This document shows, piece after piece, positions 41,590-53,610 of a stretch of DNA of 64,000 bases. The position numbers and the translations under genes are program-made. The stretch lies in the NCBI GenBank assembly GCA_038380435.1, contig JAWZYU010000013.1:63506446-63570445 (forward strand). Reading direction: 5' to 3'. Source of the stretch: Ryuthela nishihirai. Its lineage: Eukaryota > Arthropoda > Arachnida > Araneae > Heptathelidae. Each line of letters starts with the position of its first letter. The stretch's first letter is position 1. The notes beneath the pieces are model-generated. The model was not told the origin of the DNA, searched no databases, and was given only the letters and a program-made list of their open reading frames with translations.

Positions 41590-42560
41590 TTCATTTCTTA
41601 TATTATGTGTGTGTGATATGAATTTCCTACTGCCTCAGCTGAAATGAAAATAGTTTGCATTTTTGTTTTTCTTTTTTTTTATAGCATGAAATTTCAATTA
41701 TGTCATTTGTGTGTCTGTGACCTTGGTTTCCTTCCAGCTTATATAAAAGTTTACAATATTTGTATTTTGTTGCATGAAATTTCAATCATGTCATTTGTGT
41801 GTTTGTGGTAGGGGGGCTTGCCTTTCCTTCTGCCTTAGTTGAAATGAGAGAAAGTGTAAATTATTGCTTTAATATATATAGCATGCAATTTCAATTATGT
41901 CATTTGTGCGTGTGTGTGTCACCTTGGATTTCCTTCTGCCTCAGCTGATATAAAAGTTTAGAATATTTTGGTTTCGTTGCATGAAATTTCAATCATGTCA
42001 TTTGTGTGGGGGGAGGGGGGGATTGCCTTTCCTTCTGCCTTAGTTGAAATGAGAGAAAGTGTAAATTATTGTTTTTTATATATATATAGCATGCAATTTC
42101 AATTATGACATTTGTATGTGACCATGGATTTTCTTCTGCCTTATCTGATATAAAATTTCAGAATATTTGGTTTTTGTTCCATTAAATTTCAATCATGTCA
42201 TTTGTGTGTTTGATGAGGGGGGGGTCTTGCCTTTCCTTCTGCCTTAGTTGAAATGAGAGAATGTGTAAATTATTTTATTTTCTATATATATATATACATT
42301 GCATGCAATTTCAATTATGTCATTTGTGTGTGTGTGACCTTGGATTTCCTTATGCCTTAACTGATGTAAAAGTTTACAATATTTGTTTTTTCATAGCATC
42401 AGTTTCAATTATGCCATTTGTGTGTTTGTGTGGAAGGGCGGGGGCGGGGCTTGAATTTCTTTATGCTTCAGCTGAATAACAAGCTTATAATATTTGGGGT
42501 TTTTTATAGCATGAAATTAAATTGTGTCATTTATTGGGAGGAGATTAGATTTCCTGCCTC
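41590..42560 (+). repeat. Satellite with two alternating ~100-bp monomers
   Basis: The core GCATGAAATTTCAAT(T/C)ATGTCATTTGTGTG recurs nine times (about 41685, 41774, 41880, 41979, 42080, 42180, 42300, 42395, 42508). Odd copies continue with GTGACCTTGGATTTCCTTCTGCCTCAGCTGATATAAAAGTTTA; even copies with a G-run (GGGGGG-CTTGCCTTTCC) and GTTGAAATGAGAGAAAGTGTAAATTATT. The alternation gives a dimer of about 200 bp. Confidence 0.85.
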
Positions 42561-42569
42561 AGCTGAATT

Positions 42570-43130
42570 AAAACAAAGTTTACGCTCTCTGATTATTTCT
42601 TTCAATTTTTAATAAAAATTAATATTTTTTAATGAAAGAAGAAAATGAATGTGGTTTTTTTAAACGAGGTGTGGATTTGCACTATTAAGGTCTATAAATT
42701 TTGAGGGCTTTCACTTAAGCTGAATGATTTGATCATGTATTAGATTTTAAAATACGTTTACCATTGTTCCTGTTTGAAACGGGCTCAAATCAAAGTCTGC
42801 TAAGTTTACAGTCAATTTAGTTCAGCTTTAATCATATATTAAGAACATATCGAATTTTTTTTTTAATTTTCATACAAAACCTCGATTTGAAAGAGAAGCA
42901 GTTTCCAGCGTCTTCGCTTTTCATCCGGTATAAATCAGTAAGTGTGTATTAATTAAATCCATTTTGATTTGATTACTACACTGGAATAACCTCATTGAAA
43001 TAAAAAATCTGTCTCATTTAAATCATTTGTTAAGCATTTTTAAATAGCCTTCGTGTTTGTTCGCAGCCAATTCGCAAGGCATCATGGGTACCTTGCCTCA
43101 CTAAGCAGTCGGCAGACACAGCCGTCTGTG
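42570..43130. other. Gene-free stretch
   Basis: AT-rich to 43060, then a GC-richer patch with no recognisable protein on either strand. Confidence 0.45.
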
Positions 43131-43139
43131 ATCATGGCG

Positions 43140-43590
43140 GTCAATGCTACGGGAATCGGAGTCCTGTTTCTAGTATTACTACCTCAATGATGCAGCCTTT
43201 TGCAGAGCTGTTAACATGGATCTCTTCCACGTTACTCTGTTCCAGATATCCATGACATACAGTTCCCTTCAAAGTGTTAGTTCGGAAACAGCTTGTTGTA
43301 GTCCTGCATTGATTGACTGAGTAATTCCAGCCTTGTTGCAAAGCGGCTTGCCTTAACAGTGCATGACACATTGTGGTGGTCCCTATTGGTGAGCACTCTT
43401 TCTGCTGCAGTTCTGGCGACAATTAGCGGTGGACTGCGATGTACGCCACTGCTGTAAGACCCTTTGGACAATACATTTCGACACACCTGCAAAGGCAGCA
43501 ACTTCTTCTACACTATGCCCTTTGGCTTGACCAAACGCAATATCACCTTTTTGTCATTCATTTGCATATTTGGCGCAACCCATGTTTCAA
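43140..43590 (-). pseudogene. Tc1-like transposase relic, N-terminal helix-turn-helix
   Basis: Leftward from about 43583: 'KGDIAFGQAKGHSVEEVAAFAGVS' with 'KCIVQRV' is a Tc3/Tc1-type homeodomain-like helix-turn-helix, then 'RKSAHQ', 'DHHNVS' and 'KASRFATRLELL' with 'TLKGTVCHGYLEQSNVEEI' in shifted frames, matching the paired-like linker before the DDE domain. The catalytic domain is missing. Stops and at least two frame changes. Confidence 0.6.
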
Positions 43591-43599
43591 GGAACGACT

Positions 43600-44283
43600 A
43601 ACACACACGTGGCACACACCACTTCTTGTCACTGTATGAATCTCGTAGCGCACAGCACAGTTATTTGTAGGATGCGTTTATTACTGGTGCACCCTTTGTT
43701 GCTGTCAAGCGGACCTAACCCTCTTGCTATGTTGCACTAAACACAAAATGGCGGCCGTTATACCGTGAATTTCACTACACCATTTATCGTAACATCACAA
43801 TATTGGAGTATAAATATTATCTATGCCAGTACCATTTTGCTTTCATCATCAGTCACTTTCTTGTGTTCTTTATGTAAAGTAGACCGGAACGAATTTATTT
43901 TTTCATTATGAAACATCTTGTCGCTTTGGATTCGATTTGCGGCACATATCTAAATTGCGTATTACAACTAATATATGCTTCTTTTCACAATTGTCGTAAT
44001 CAGCAGATTTTATTTTCCACAGACATTGCATGGAAATATATACATTTAAGAAACTTTCCCAAAAATTTTCAACATATTTTTAAATACAGTGCTACCAGTT
44101 ATCGATGTATACAAGAGATTATAGACGACTACAGTTCATGCAAGCTCACTAGTTAGATCCAGGAGCACTTGAGGTAAATTATCAAGAGTGAGCACAAGCC
44201 TCTAATCAAGAAAGTTTACGGCAAGCAGCACCTTGGCCAACAATGATAGAGTACAGGATTTCCCAATTCGAGTTTTCTCGAGG
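43600..44283. other. Gene-free stretch
   Basis: An 82-codon open frame (43908-44156) has no recognisable features. No repeats shared with the rest of the window. Confidence 0.45.
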
Positions 44284-44294
44284 CACTCTCAATG

Positions 44295-44684
44295 GGGGTG
44301 GGGGTGGCTCAGCCGGTAGCTTGCCAGGCTCGTAATCTGCAGTTCCCAGGTTCGAATCCCAGCTGGGTCAGTGTTGAGATTTATTTCTGCAAAACTCACA
44401 GCCCTGCCCACGGTCAGTAGGGGACACCAATAGGTTTGGAAAGGCCACCATCCATCGGATGGGATGTTAAGCCATGGCCCCATGTGCAGGAGAGGCATAC
44501 CCTGTGCATGTTAAAGAACACACTGGATGGACTTGTTCGGATACTACCATCTGTCTATCAACAGCCATTCCAGTGGGTCCCCTCCTCCAACCTTCTCTGA
44601 GCCTTCGGGGTCCTTGTGACCTGGCCATTTAGCCCATTGTGTGCAAAAAAGTGCCGCTCAGAGGTAAAGCAACCAACCAACCAA
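44295..44684 (+). mobile_element. SINE family A copy
   Basis: A box TGGCTCAGCCGGTAGC (44306), B box GGTTCGAATCCC (44350), tail (AACC)n. An 11-bp target duplication, CACTCTCAATG at 44284-44294 and CACTCTTAATG at 44685-44695, has one mismatch. Confidence 0.9.
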
Positions 44685-44785
44685 CACTCTTAATGAAAAA
44701 ACAATCCTCCAGATGATGCGTAAACTTTGAGAAACAAATCATGTTGTCTGCATAGGTTTTCATTGAGTGCTTTCAGCGTTCGGAT

Positions 44786-45740
44786 TTAACCCTTCCAGTG
44801 TCCAGAACGTATATATCCGATTTCAGTACAATAAAAAAAAAGATTTAAAAAAAAATAAAAATTGCAATGTTAAAATTTTTTAATAGATATCTCATAAAAA
44901 TATGTAATTTAAGCTTGATAAATAATATTTTCTTTTTTTATTTGATGCATATTTTATTAAACTATGACATAAATAATTTGTTAAAGCCATCTTTGCCATT
45001 TCTTAGAAGTTATATAAGGCATTGCCAATTTGTTTGTTATCATTACTCTGTGCTGAAGCAATCCCCTAATTTAAGCTCAGAAGTTTGATTTGAACTATTA
45101 TCAACCAATTTTTCCTTAAAATCTCGTGATAATTATCAAAGAACTGCTACTTTTTAAAAATGGAAGATTTTGGAAGTAATTATGAAATGTGTACCTTTTT
45201 TTTGGTATATCACTCTAAAAATTGTTATTAAAATTAATATGTTACTACAGTGTTCAAATTTTTTATTTCAATAAAATTCAGAATTAAATTCTTTTAAATT
45301 TGGTATATAACATGAGGTATTTCTGTTGATTAGTTATTTATTAAAAATATTCTAAATGCGACTAGTTTATTGGACTGCAACAAGCCTGGACTTTTTCTCA
45401 AAGTACACTATGGAGAAAAAAATTTAAAAATGTAAGAAATGTTTACTTTAAACAAGAATTTTTTTTTGTTATTTAGAAATAAATAGCCTTTCTATTCATG
45501 TGCATTATAATCATTTCTGTCTATTAGCTTGTTTTTGTAAATTTTTATTTGTGTTACCAGATGCATTTTTTTTTACTACATGACTCTAAAAAAGTCCTAT
45601 TAAAATGAAACATATGATCTTTTTTGTAAAATATTTTATTTTCAGAAAATCCAGAATTAAATGTTGATTAATTTGGCATTTAACATGCCATATTTCCTGG
45701 ATGTAAACCAGTTTTTCAGGCAGGACACTGGAAGGGTTAA
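44786..45740. mobile_element. TTAA-flanked piggyBac-like non-autonomous element, copy 1
   Basis: TTAA (44786-44789), then CCCTTCCAGTGTCC (44790-44803); the exact inverse GGACACTGGAAGGG (45723-45736) is followed by TTAA (45737-45740). The 947-bp interior is AT-rich and non-coding. TTAA target duplication with ends beginning CCC is the piggyBac signature. The interior is shared with 62857-63837 (TTGATGCATATTTTAT, TTATTTTCAGAAAATCCAG) and, inverted, with 53615-56048. Confidence 0.85.
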
Positions 45741-47920
45741 AACTGCGATCTTTTCAAATCTAAAAATTTTTAATGCGCAATTTTTCAAAATTTCTCTATT
45801 CTTAAAGATGGCGATATGTTGCTTTCCGATATGTCAGTCCAGAATACCAGAACAGGTGCGTATGATATAAAAACTAAGGGACAGGAATTGAAGGTCAAAG
45901 ATCACAGGAGCTACGTATCACGTGTTCAAAGAGTGTGTAAGACTTCAAATGGATGGTAATCCCCCCCCTCATATTAGGCAACTGACTGCAAATTCGATTA
46001 CCTTCAGAACCCCATGTCTTGAAGCTATGCGGGAACTTGGTGAGGGATTAAGCTGGGTCATAGGTCATGTGGTATATATTCTTGCGCCTTTGATTGTCTT
46101 CGTTCTCTTGGTAGAGAAATTCGATAACATTTACAGATAATCAATTTTTAAAACAACTATGAACTATATCAACTTAATAAAAAATCAGAAAGACAGCTAA
46201 AAATGCATTGTAACTTTCAGATAAAAAACCAGAAGAATGAAAGCAAAATAGCAGGAGAAATTAAATCATGAAATTTGAAGTTTTTCCTCGCTACTTTAAC
46301 ATGAAAACGACCGAAGAGAACGGTTTGTTTGGCAAGTGTTTGCTCGCCATCTAGTGAGATTTTATATCATGGGAGACTCATGGAAAGGTAGCTTTTTCGA
46401 GCAATTTTCAAGACCCGTAGTCTATAATTGTTGACCAAGGCAGCATTGAGCGAGTTTGTTCTCGTTGCCATTCACGCAAAGTTAGGACCGCAGTAAACTT
46501 TAGTAAAACCCTGTCTTTGCCTTATTGACATGCATTCTAATAAGTGGATAAGGCCCTTAAAGTAATGTTTCTGGTGACCTTGAAGGCTTCAGTTTTATCG
46601 TTATATCATTAACCTTTGCTACTTCAGGTTATATTAGGTTCTTCAGCGAAATAAGATTAGTGACGCAAGATTAAACTGTTGTTAAGAATGAAATTTCAGT
46701 GACAAAATGTAAATATAATTTTTTGTGCTTAAAGAATATTTAGTTTAATATTGAAATATAGCATTATTATTAATCATAAAATAAAGTTGTTAACTAACCT
46801 CTATGGCTATTTTCCCTTGAGCAATCTTAGTTTAATAGCCTTCCATGGCACTCAGCTACTGTCTAGTAATATTACCTCGTAGGTTGAAATTTATCTTTTT
46901 TGTGTTCATTTTACGAGTAGCCTACTTGAGTTGTCCTTTGTGTTTCAAATTTGTTTGATAGAGGAAAAAGAAAAGAAATAATTTAACCAAAAGTAAACCA
47001 CTTGGCCATGTAAAAACAAAAAGTCATAAATAGTTTCGAAGTTCATTAACTAAATGTGGCAACTTAGTATTGTTATCTTATCATGTGTTTCGTTTGTTAG
47101 TAAAACTCCAGTATTTTATTTGTTCCTATAGGTCGGAAGTGTGTTTAGTAAAATCGGGTGAGCCTATGTCGTGAAAAAAAAAACTTATGTAAATAGCGCT
47201 TTAATCTGAATTACAATTATTTTTTAAGGTATGTGGTGAAACACTAAAAATTTGAATGAAAGCAAAAGTTAACCATAATTAAAATTTATGTTATTGACTC
47301 TTTCGTTAGTAACTAATTGTTTATCGAAACCTCTGAATTATGAAGTAGTGTCTTGCTTTTAAATACATAGTACTAATGTAGAGTTGATTTTAAATTTATG
47401 GACTATTGAAATATAAACGATATTTGTTGCATGTAATATCAAGAGCGTGTTTTGAGTGCAACAAATTTGTATTATCATCCATTTAATTTTTTTGATTATA
47501 TACAAAGGAACAACTGAAATTTTTAAAAGTAGTGGTGTAGTTTGGTTTAACAGAATTTTTGAAAGAAATGAGTAGAAAATTTTCTTAATGTAAATTTAGG
47601 AACTAATTTTTTTAAAGATAATTTAACCAAGATCAGGGGGGAGTGTTAAGCCCCCCACATACAGAGAGATATTGGTTTTGCATCAGTTTGAACTGCAAAA
47701 TTCAGGACAACAGTTTGTCCTGAAGTCCAATTACCTTGTGTACAGCTCTGCTGAGCCATTGTTTTGTTTTTACACATACACAACATTATTAGTAGCTTAT
47801 ACCAACTTTTATATGTAAATTCAAAATCAAAGAAAGGCATTAGAAAAAGTGAAATGAAAGAGAACACATAAAACTGATCTCAATATGTGTAACTAAGGGC
47901 AATAGCCATACTGGTTAAAT
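45741..47920. other. Gene-free 2.2-kb interval
   Basis: AT-rich. A 72-codon open frame (45922-46140) contains one hydrophobic stretch but no supporting signal. No repeat ends found. Confidence 0.45.
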
Positions 47921-47982
47921 AAGAATAAATATCCCCTCAAGCAGCTGCTTGCCACAGAGGTCTGACAGGAGTCTGTCAGTTA
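47921..47982 (-). mobile_element. SINE family B, 5'-truncated 3' end
   Basis: CCCCTCAAGCAGCTGCTTG...GACAGGAGTCTGTCAG, inverse of the 6208-6408 SINE 3' end, with an AATAAATAT tail. Confidence 0.75.
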
Positions 47983-48273
47983 CTAGAAGAAAATTACAAT
48001 ATCTTATATAGAAATAAAATTTAAAACTTCAATTTCAAACATTACATATATAAAAATACAAATGGCAACATATAAAATTATATAAATGCTAGTGTGAATG
48101 GTTCTAGATATGGCAAACCTTGATGAATTGTCACAATTTGTGGCAGCATAACGCTTATGATACTTTTACAGACTATGATATCAACTCTACTGACCTTTTT
48201 GGTTAGTGCTACTTATGCACTTGAAATTATTCATCAAACTGCAAAAACATAACTCTTCTTGCATTGCGTTTTT

Positions 48274-49040
48274 CTAAATAATGAAAGAAACTCGACTTAT
48301 TTAGTATTCAAATTATCACTTTGAAGTTGATTCAACTCTTAGAGGAAAAATTGTCTTGAGCTGGGTGGAATACGAACCCATGACCTCCTGATAACATGTC
48401 AGGTGCTCTGGACCACTGACCTACCCGCTGCGAATCAAGATCTCTAATTAGCGCTATGAACATTCCATTTATATCACATATAAGCACTTTTCAGGGAATC
48501 TAGCCACACGCAGCTTTCTATTTGTCTTGTAGATGAATAGTATGTCTTACAAGTATATTGATGATAAATAACATGTGACATAAATGGAATGTTCATAGCA
48601 TTAATTAGAGATCTTGATCGGCGGCCAGTAGCTCAGTGGTCCAGAGCACCTGACATGTTATCAGGAGATCGTGGGTTCATATTCCACCCAGCTCAAGACA
48701 ATTTTTCCTCTAAGAGTTGAATCGACTTCAAAGTGGTAATTTGAATACTAAATAAGTCGAGTGTCTCTCATTATTTATCATCAGTTTACTTGTAAGACAT
48801 ACTTTCCATCTACAAGGTATATAGAAAGCCGCATGTGGCTAGATTCCCTGAAAAGTGCTTATATGTGACATAAATGGAATGTTCATAGCGCTAATTAGAG
48901 ATCTTGATCGGCAGCGGGTAGGTCAGTGGTCCAGAGCACCTGACATGTTATCAGGAGGTCGAGGGTTCGTATCCCACCCAGCTCAAGACAATTTTTCCTC
49001 TAAGAGTTGAATTGACTTCAAAGTGGTAATTTGAATATGG
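48274..49040. repeat. tRNA-like repeat array, three units, first inverted
   Basis: A unit of about 290 bp contains GTGACATAAATGGAATGTTCAT, a tRNA-like core, and AGCTCAAGACAATTTTTCCT. Cores lie at 48361-48432 (-), 48620-48692 (+) and 48910-48982 (+). Each has an A-box-like TAGCTCAGTGG (or TAGGTCAGTGG), a 5-bp anticodon stem CCTGA/TCAGG around loop CATGTTA, and B-box-like GGTTCGTATCC. The loop lacks T at position 33 and the acceptor stem does not pair, so these are tRNA-derived repeats and not working tRNA genes. The inter-core spacer (CTAGATTCCCTGAAAAGTGC) is also repeated, inverted in the first unit. Confidence 0.8.
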
Positions 49041-50009
49041 TATTTTTCATCTACAAATCCAAAATTTCTTTATCTCAGAGAATTTCATTCTAAAGAGAGA
49101 GAGAAATTATCATTCTATACCAGGGAGATATCATTATACCTGAAATATAGACAAATACATCTTATATGCCATTTTGGCATCCATCTTATAAATTCTTGTT
49201 ACAATATATCCTAGTATGCCATTGTTGCATTACTTTTGGATTATCCTGCTATACTTATGCTGTTTTTATTTATATATCATATATAATGTTATAGAGTTTT
49301 ATGATACATACACTGTGATTTTATTGTAGTTTGAGCAATCAATCAAAAGGGCTATTGAAAAGAAATCACTTTTGTCATATTAATTTATTAAAGGAAATTC
49401 TTTAAAATTCTACAAAGTATACATTTTATATCTCACACAACAAATGTAACTTATAAATTAATATCTAATCCTTAATTTAAATTTGTGAGAAATTTGAAGT
49501 TTTCTACATTAAAAGAACTTTTATATTTATAGTGTGCAGGTATTTATAGTGTTTGTATATACAAAAAATAAACTTCATAAGGCAATAGCATATAAAACTC
49601 ATAAATGGGAGATTAATTTCTCAGCTTACATTTGATCATAATGTGCATTACTTAAAATCATACTTTTGTCTGACTGTTATGGATTCTAGCCTGTTTTTTA
49701 CTTTGTAAAACTATCTTCATAACTATAAGAATATAAATTACTTCAGCGGTAATGGATGCTTTCTTTCAAAGAGAATATAGCTTATATTTTTGCGACTTTA
49801 TTACCTACTAATAATAGTAATTTCAATTAATGAATGAATCAGAAATTGCAATTCATAATATATTATTAGTATCTATGAAACTAAAATAATGCTTTATTTC
49901 TGAATTGAAAAAATTCTGAATTATTTCTGAAAATGAAAAGAAGCTAAATGTCTGCAGACGAATAGATGGAAAAGTGAAAATAATAACTTTTAATAAAACT
50001 CGCTGAAAC
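49041..50009. other. Gene-free AT-rich stretch
   Basis: Nothing recognisable on either strand. Confidence 0.5.
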
Positions 50010-53000
50010 TACCAGATCAGTGTGGCCTGCTGATCTGGACTACTATGGCTACTTTTCTTTTTCCACCCTGATGAGGAGTGGTCAACCAAACAGGACCCTG
50101 ACCATATATACCAATGTGAATGGAATAATGGCTGTGAGCTTGATTATGGAACCTGAATTTGCTGCACTGGTGGGCTTCTGTTGAGGGAAAGTCTTCTGCT
50201 GTGTTTCCTATTTGTGAGTTGACAGCCCCAAGTGAATAGATTCACAGGATATGTTTTATCAGCTGGTGGATAATCCTGATCTGAGGTCATTGCACATACC
50301 TGAACTCTTGCTTCTAAGGGCATCATCAAACATACATTGGAGGAAGTCTTCCAGTGTAGATGGATTCATCCTTTAGTAGTGGAGAAAACAGGTCTTTTTA
50401 CCTCATGCCTGTGATTAGGAGGCTGTTGATATTGTCGACATTTCCTCTCTCAATAAACATAGTTTCATTAAAATTCCACTAACCATTTTCTCTCCATAGG
50501 TATTTGAAATGTTAGGACTCGGCACAGAGATTATTCTCTTGATGTCCTCACACAAGAATTCCGCTGTTGCAACTTAAATATTCTTGACTTGCAAAAGACC
50601 AGATGGACAGATAAAGGTAAGATAACTTAAGTATAATCTTAAATTTCTCTTTTCAGGGAAGGAAGATAAACATCTCCAAGGCATTGGTTTGCTTCTCAGC
50701 AGATATGCTAGTGATGATTTTCTAGGATATGAGTGCAGTAATAAAAGGTTTCTTCCATCTACATTTCAGACAAGCATTGAAAACTTGAATGTTATTTATT
50801 ATGCCCCCACTGAGGATGAGGATGAGAAAGATAGGTTTTACTGGCAACTTCAGGACATTTTGAATTATACCAAAAAAGGAGATATTACCCGTGTTCTAGG
50901 TGACTTCAGTGTGAAAATTGATACTGACTCTGACCTTTGGGGAGGGGTGATAGACCCTTTTTGTATTGATAGCTGCAATGGGCAGCATTTCCTACAGGTA
51001 AGTAAACTTAATGGTTTGGGAATAACTAGCACTTTTTACAAACACTGCAATACACACGGGTTTCACCAGATGGGCTGTATAAGAATATGATAGATTATAT
51101 ATTAATCAACAGCAAATGGACTAGTTCTGTTTGGAATACCAGGTCATATAGGGGAGCTGAAATTGGATCTGACCATTACCTTGTTAAAGTGTCTTGCAAT
51201 TTAAACTTAAGAAGTGTTGCACTAATGTTACAAAATTTACCTTTAATTCTGAAGCTCTGAAACACCCAATTATAGCTAAAACTTACCATGATAGTTAATC
51301 ATTATTACAGTCATGGTTTGCTTACTACTGAAACTGAGGAACAATGAAACCATTTTAAACAGGCTTTTCTTGAAACTAAGAACACTCTTTTAGCTAAAAA
51401 GGAGCAGAGGAGGTAAAATTATTTGAGTGGTAAATTACTGAGGTTTATTTTGGAAAGAAAGAACTGCAGGAATGTTTTATGTCATACTAGTCCTAACAGA
51501 AAGTGTTACAGAGTAAAGGATTAGTTAGTACCTGATAAGAATCTTTGGCTAGACGGTTTGGGTTGACAAAGCCGAGGAAGCAGCTAGACAGCGTAATAGC
51601 TTTTCTCTGTATCACTGAAATTGTAGGAAAAGCTGAGACAGATGGAATTATTAACTAGGAATTTTCCATGATTTTTTCTTACGATGATATCTAATGGGTA
51701 GATGAGGTTATTGTCCTGTGGTGGGTAGTTCAATCCAGATATGAGTTCACAAATGTTCTTGATTTTTCTTTTTTCTAGTTTCTTGCAGGAATGCTGGTGC
51801 TAGGTTGACATCAATTTTGCTGCACATGTTAACTAATGTATTTTTACATTTCCAGCTTATGCCCCAACTTTTCTGATTATGTTGTATATTTTAATACATA
51901 ATCGCTATGCATTTCCCATTGTTGCTCCAATGCATCGTCAGGTGAAATAGTTATTTTGTGGCAGGCACAGATGTCAGCATGCTGCTGTTGGTGGTGATTA
52001 AGTATTATAGTATTTGCACTTCCAGAAAAGTTGGAACATAAGCTGGAAATCCAAAAATACATTATGCAAATTGATGTCAACATAGCACCAGTATTCATGC
52101 AAGGAACAAGAAAAAAAAATTAAGATTATATTTGAAATCATATCTGGACTGAACTGCCCACCAAAGGACAATAGACTCCACCCATTGGATAACATCACAA
52201 GAAAAAAAAAGTTAAATTCCTAGATAATAATTCCATATAATTGTCTCAGTTTTTCCAACAATGACAGTGATATAGAGAAAATTTAATAATTTTAAATCGG
52301 CAATATGACTTAAGCCATTATCTTTTAGGTAGTTAATGTTTAATATGGGGATTGAAGGATAAACAAGGTAAAGTTATTGAAGATAAGGATTCTGTCATGG
52401 CTAGGTGGGCTGAACATTTCATAGATGTACAGAACACTGCAGTTAGTTCTACTCGCATTGTTTGTAATGATGATAGATGCATTACCTGCTTTAATGTTGG
52501 CTATATATCACAGTCTGAAGTTATTATGGCTGTTTCTAAACTTAAACTACCAGGGTTAGATGAAATAAAACTGAATAAATCACCAGGGGTAGATGAAATT
52601 ATTACTGAAATGCTTAGAGCTGGAAATGTTTCGGTTACCTCGTGGCTGACAGAAATTTTGAATATCTTTTATGATAAAGGCATTGTTCTTATATATTTTA
52701 CAACAGCTATTATTATCTCTATTTTTAAAAATGTTGATCACAGTTCTTGTTTTAACTATAGGGGTAACAGTCTACTTTCTGTTCCACATAAAGTTCTTTG
52801 CACAATTGTGCTTAATAGAATTAAAAACTTGTTGATGGACAATTGCCTGATAAGTAGTGTGGATTCAGAAATGGCAGGGGATGTGTAGATCAGATTTTTC
52901 ACTTAAGACAGATTCTTGAGAAAATGTTTAGAATTTCAGAAACCTGTGTTTGCTAGCTTTATAGATTTCAAAAAGGCTTTTGACTCTGTTAAACAAGATA

Positions 53001-53377
53001 ACAGGAAACTAGATGCTTTTGATTCTGATGCTTATGATTCGGCATTAGGTGGTTCAACTTTGTAAGTAATGATGAGGTTAGGCAAAGGAGTCGGCAAACT
53101 CCTTTGAGTAGCATATTTAGCAGAGAGAGACTCCATTGGTTTGGCCATGTTGCCTATATGCATGACTAGATTAGCAAATAGGGCTATGAACATTGTTTCC
53201 AAAGGCCTCAGTAAGAGGGGTGACCTAGGATGCAGTGGTCAATGTCAAACAGGATCTTGTTAGAATTCATCTACAGTGGTGAGATGCAGCAGATGTAGCA
53301 TGGAGATGTTTGGAGAACTAAATTGCATAATTTGGGTGGAACTCTGTAGCCCACGGCTGATTGAGGATGATGATCAT
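50010..53377 (+). mobile_element. LINE copy 2 (5'-truncated, decayed)
   Basis: Begins at CCAGATCAGTGTGGCC, about 180 bp inside the 5' end of copy 1, and ends at GAGGATGATGATCAT. Endonuclease remnants: 'LSRYASDDFLGYECSNKRF' and 'NVIYYAPTEDEDEKDRF' (50689-50860), 'VLGDFSVKIDTD'. RT remnants (52352-52888): 'KSPGVDEIITEMLRAGN', 'TAIIISIFKNVDHSSCFNYRG'. A 15-codon duplication around 'PGLDEIKLNKSPGVDEI' (52549-52600) is specific to this copy. The RT region from the AFDSV box to 'NRKLDAFDS' (about 52985-53000) has been deleted, removing the catalytic YADD. A foldback element is inserted at 51601-52281. Confidence 0.85.
51601..52281. mobile_element. Foldback element inserted in LINE copy 2
   Basis: TTTTCTCTGTATCACTG at 51601 is mirrored by CAGTGATATAGAGAAAA ending at 52281. 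Inward, GAATTATTAACTAGGAATTT, CCAATGGGTGGAGT-like and GGTGGGTAGTTCAATCCAGATATGA blocks also have inverted partners, giving arms of about 330 bp meeting near 51940. It lies in the linker between endonuclease and RT. No coding capacity. Confidence 0.75.
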
Positions 53378-53610
53378 AACAAATAGCTGTATTTTGCCAT
53401 AGTTTATAGGGCTCTAAATGTGTGTGTTGATGTGAACAGTGAATGTGGTCTTTTGCTATCAGCATCACTGAAATTATAATTTATTTTACATATTTTTACC
53501 AGATTTTGATGACCCCAGAACTACTTAGAACAAGAACTACTTAGAAAATTTTCTTATCAGTCCCAAATTTTCTGTGCAGGGTTTCTTTGGGCAATAACTG
53601 TATTGCATCT

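Noticed and set aside
45922..46140. 72-codon frame with a hydrophobic C-terminal stretch
   Set aside because: Single short frame without homology or neighbours; hydrophobic runs are expected by chance in T-rich DNA.
48361..48982. Three possible tRNA genes (anticodon loop CATGTTA)
   Set aside because: T at position 33 is missing, the acceptor stem does not pair, and the cores sit in identical repeated flanks; they are tRNA-derived repeats.
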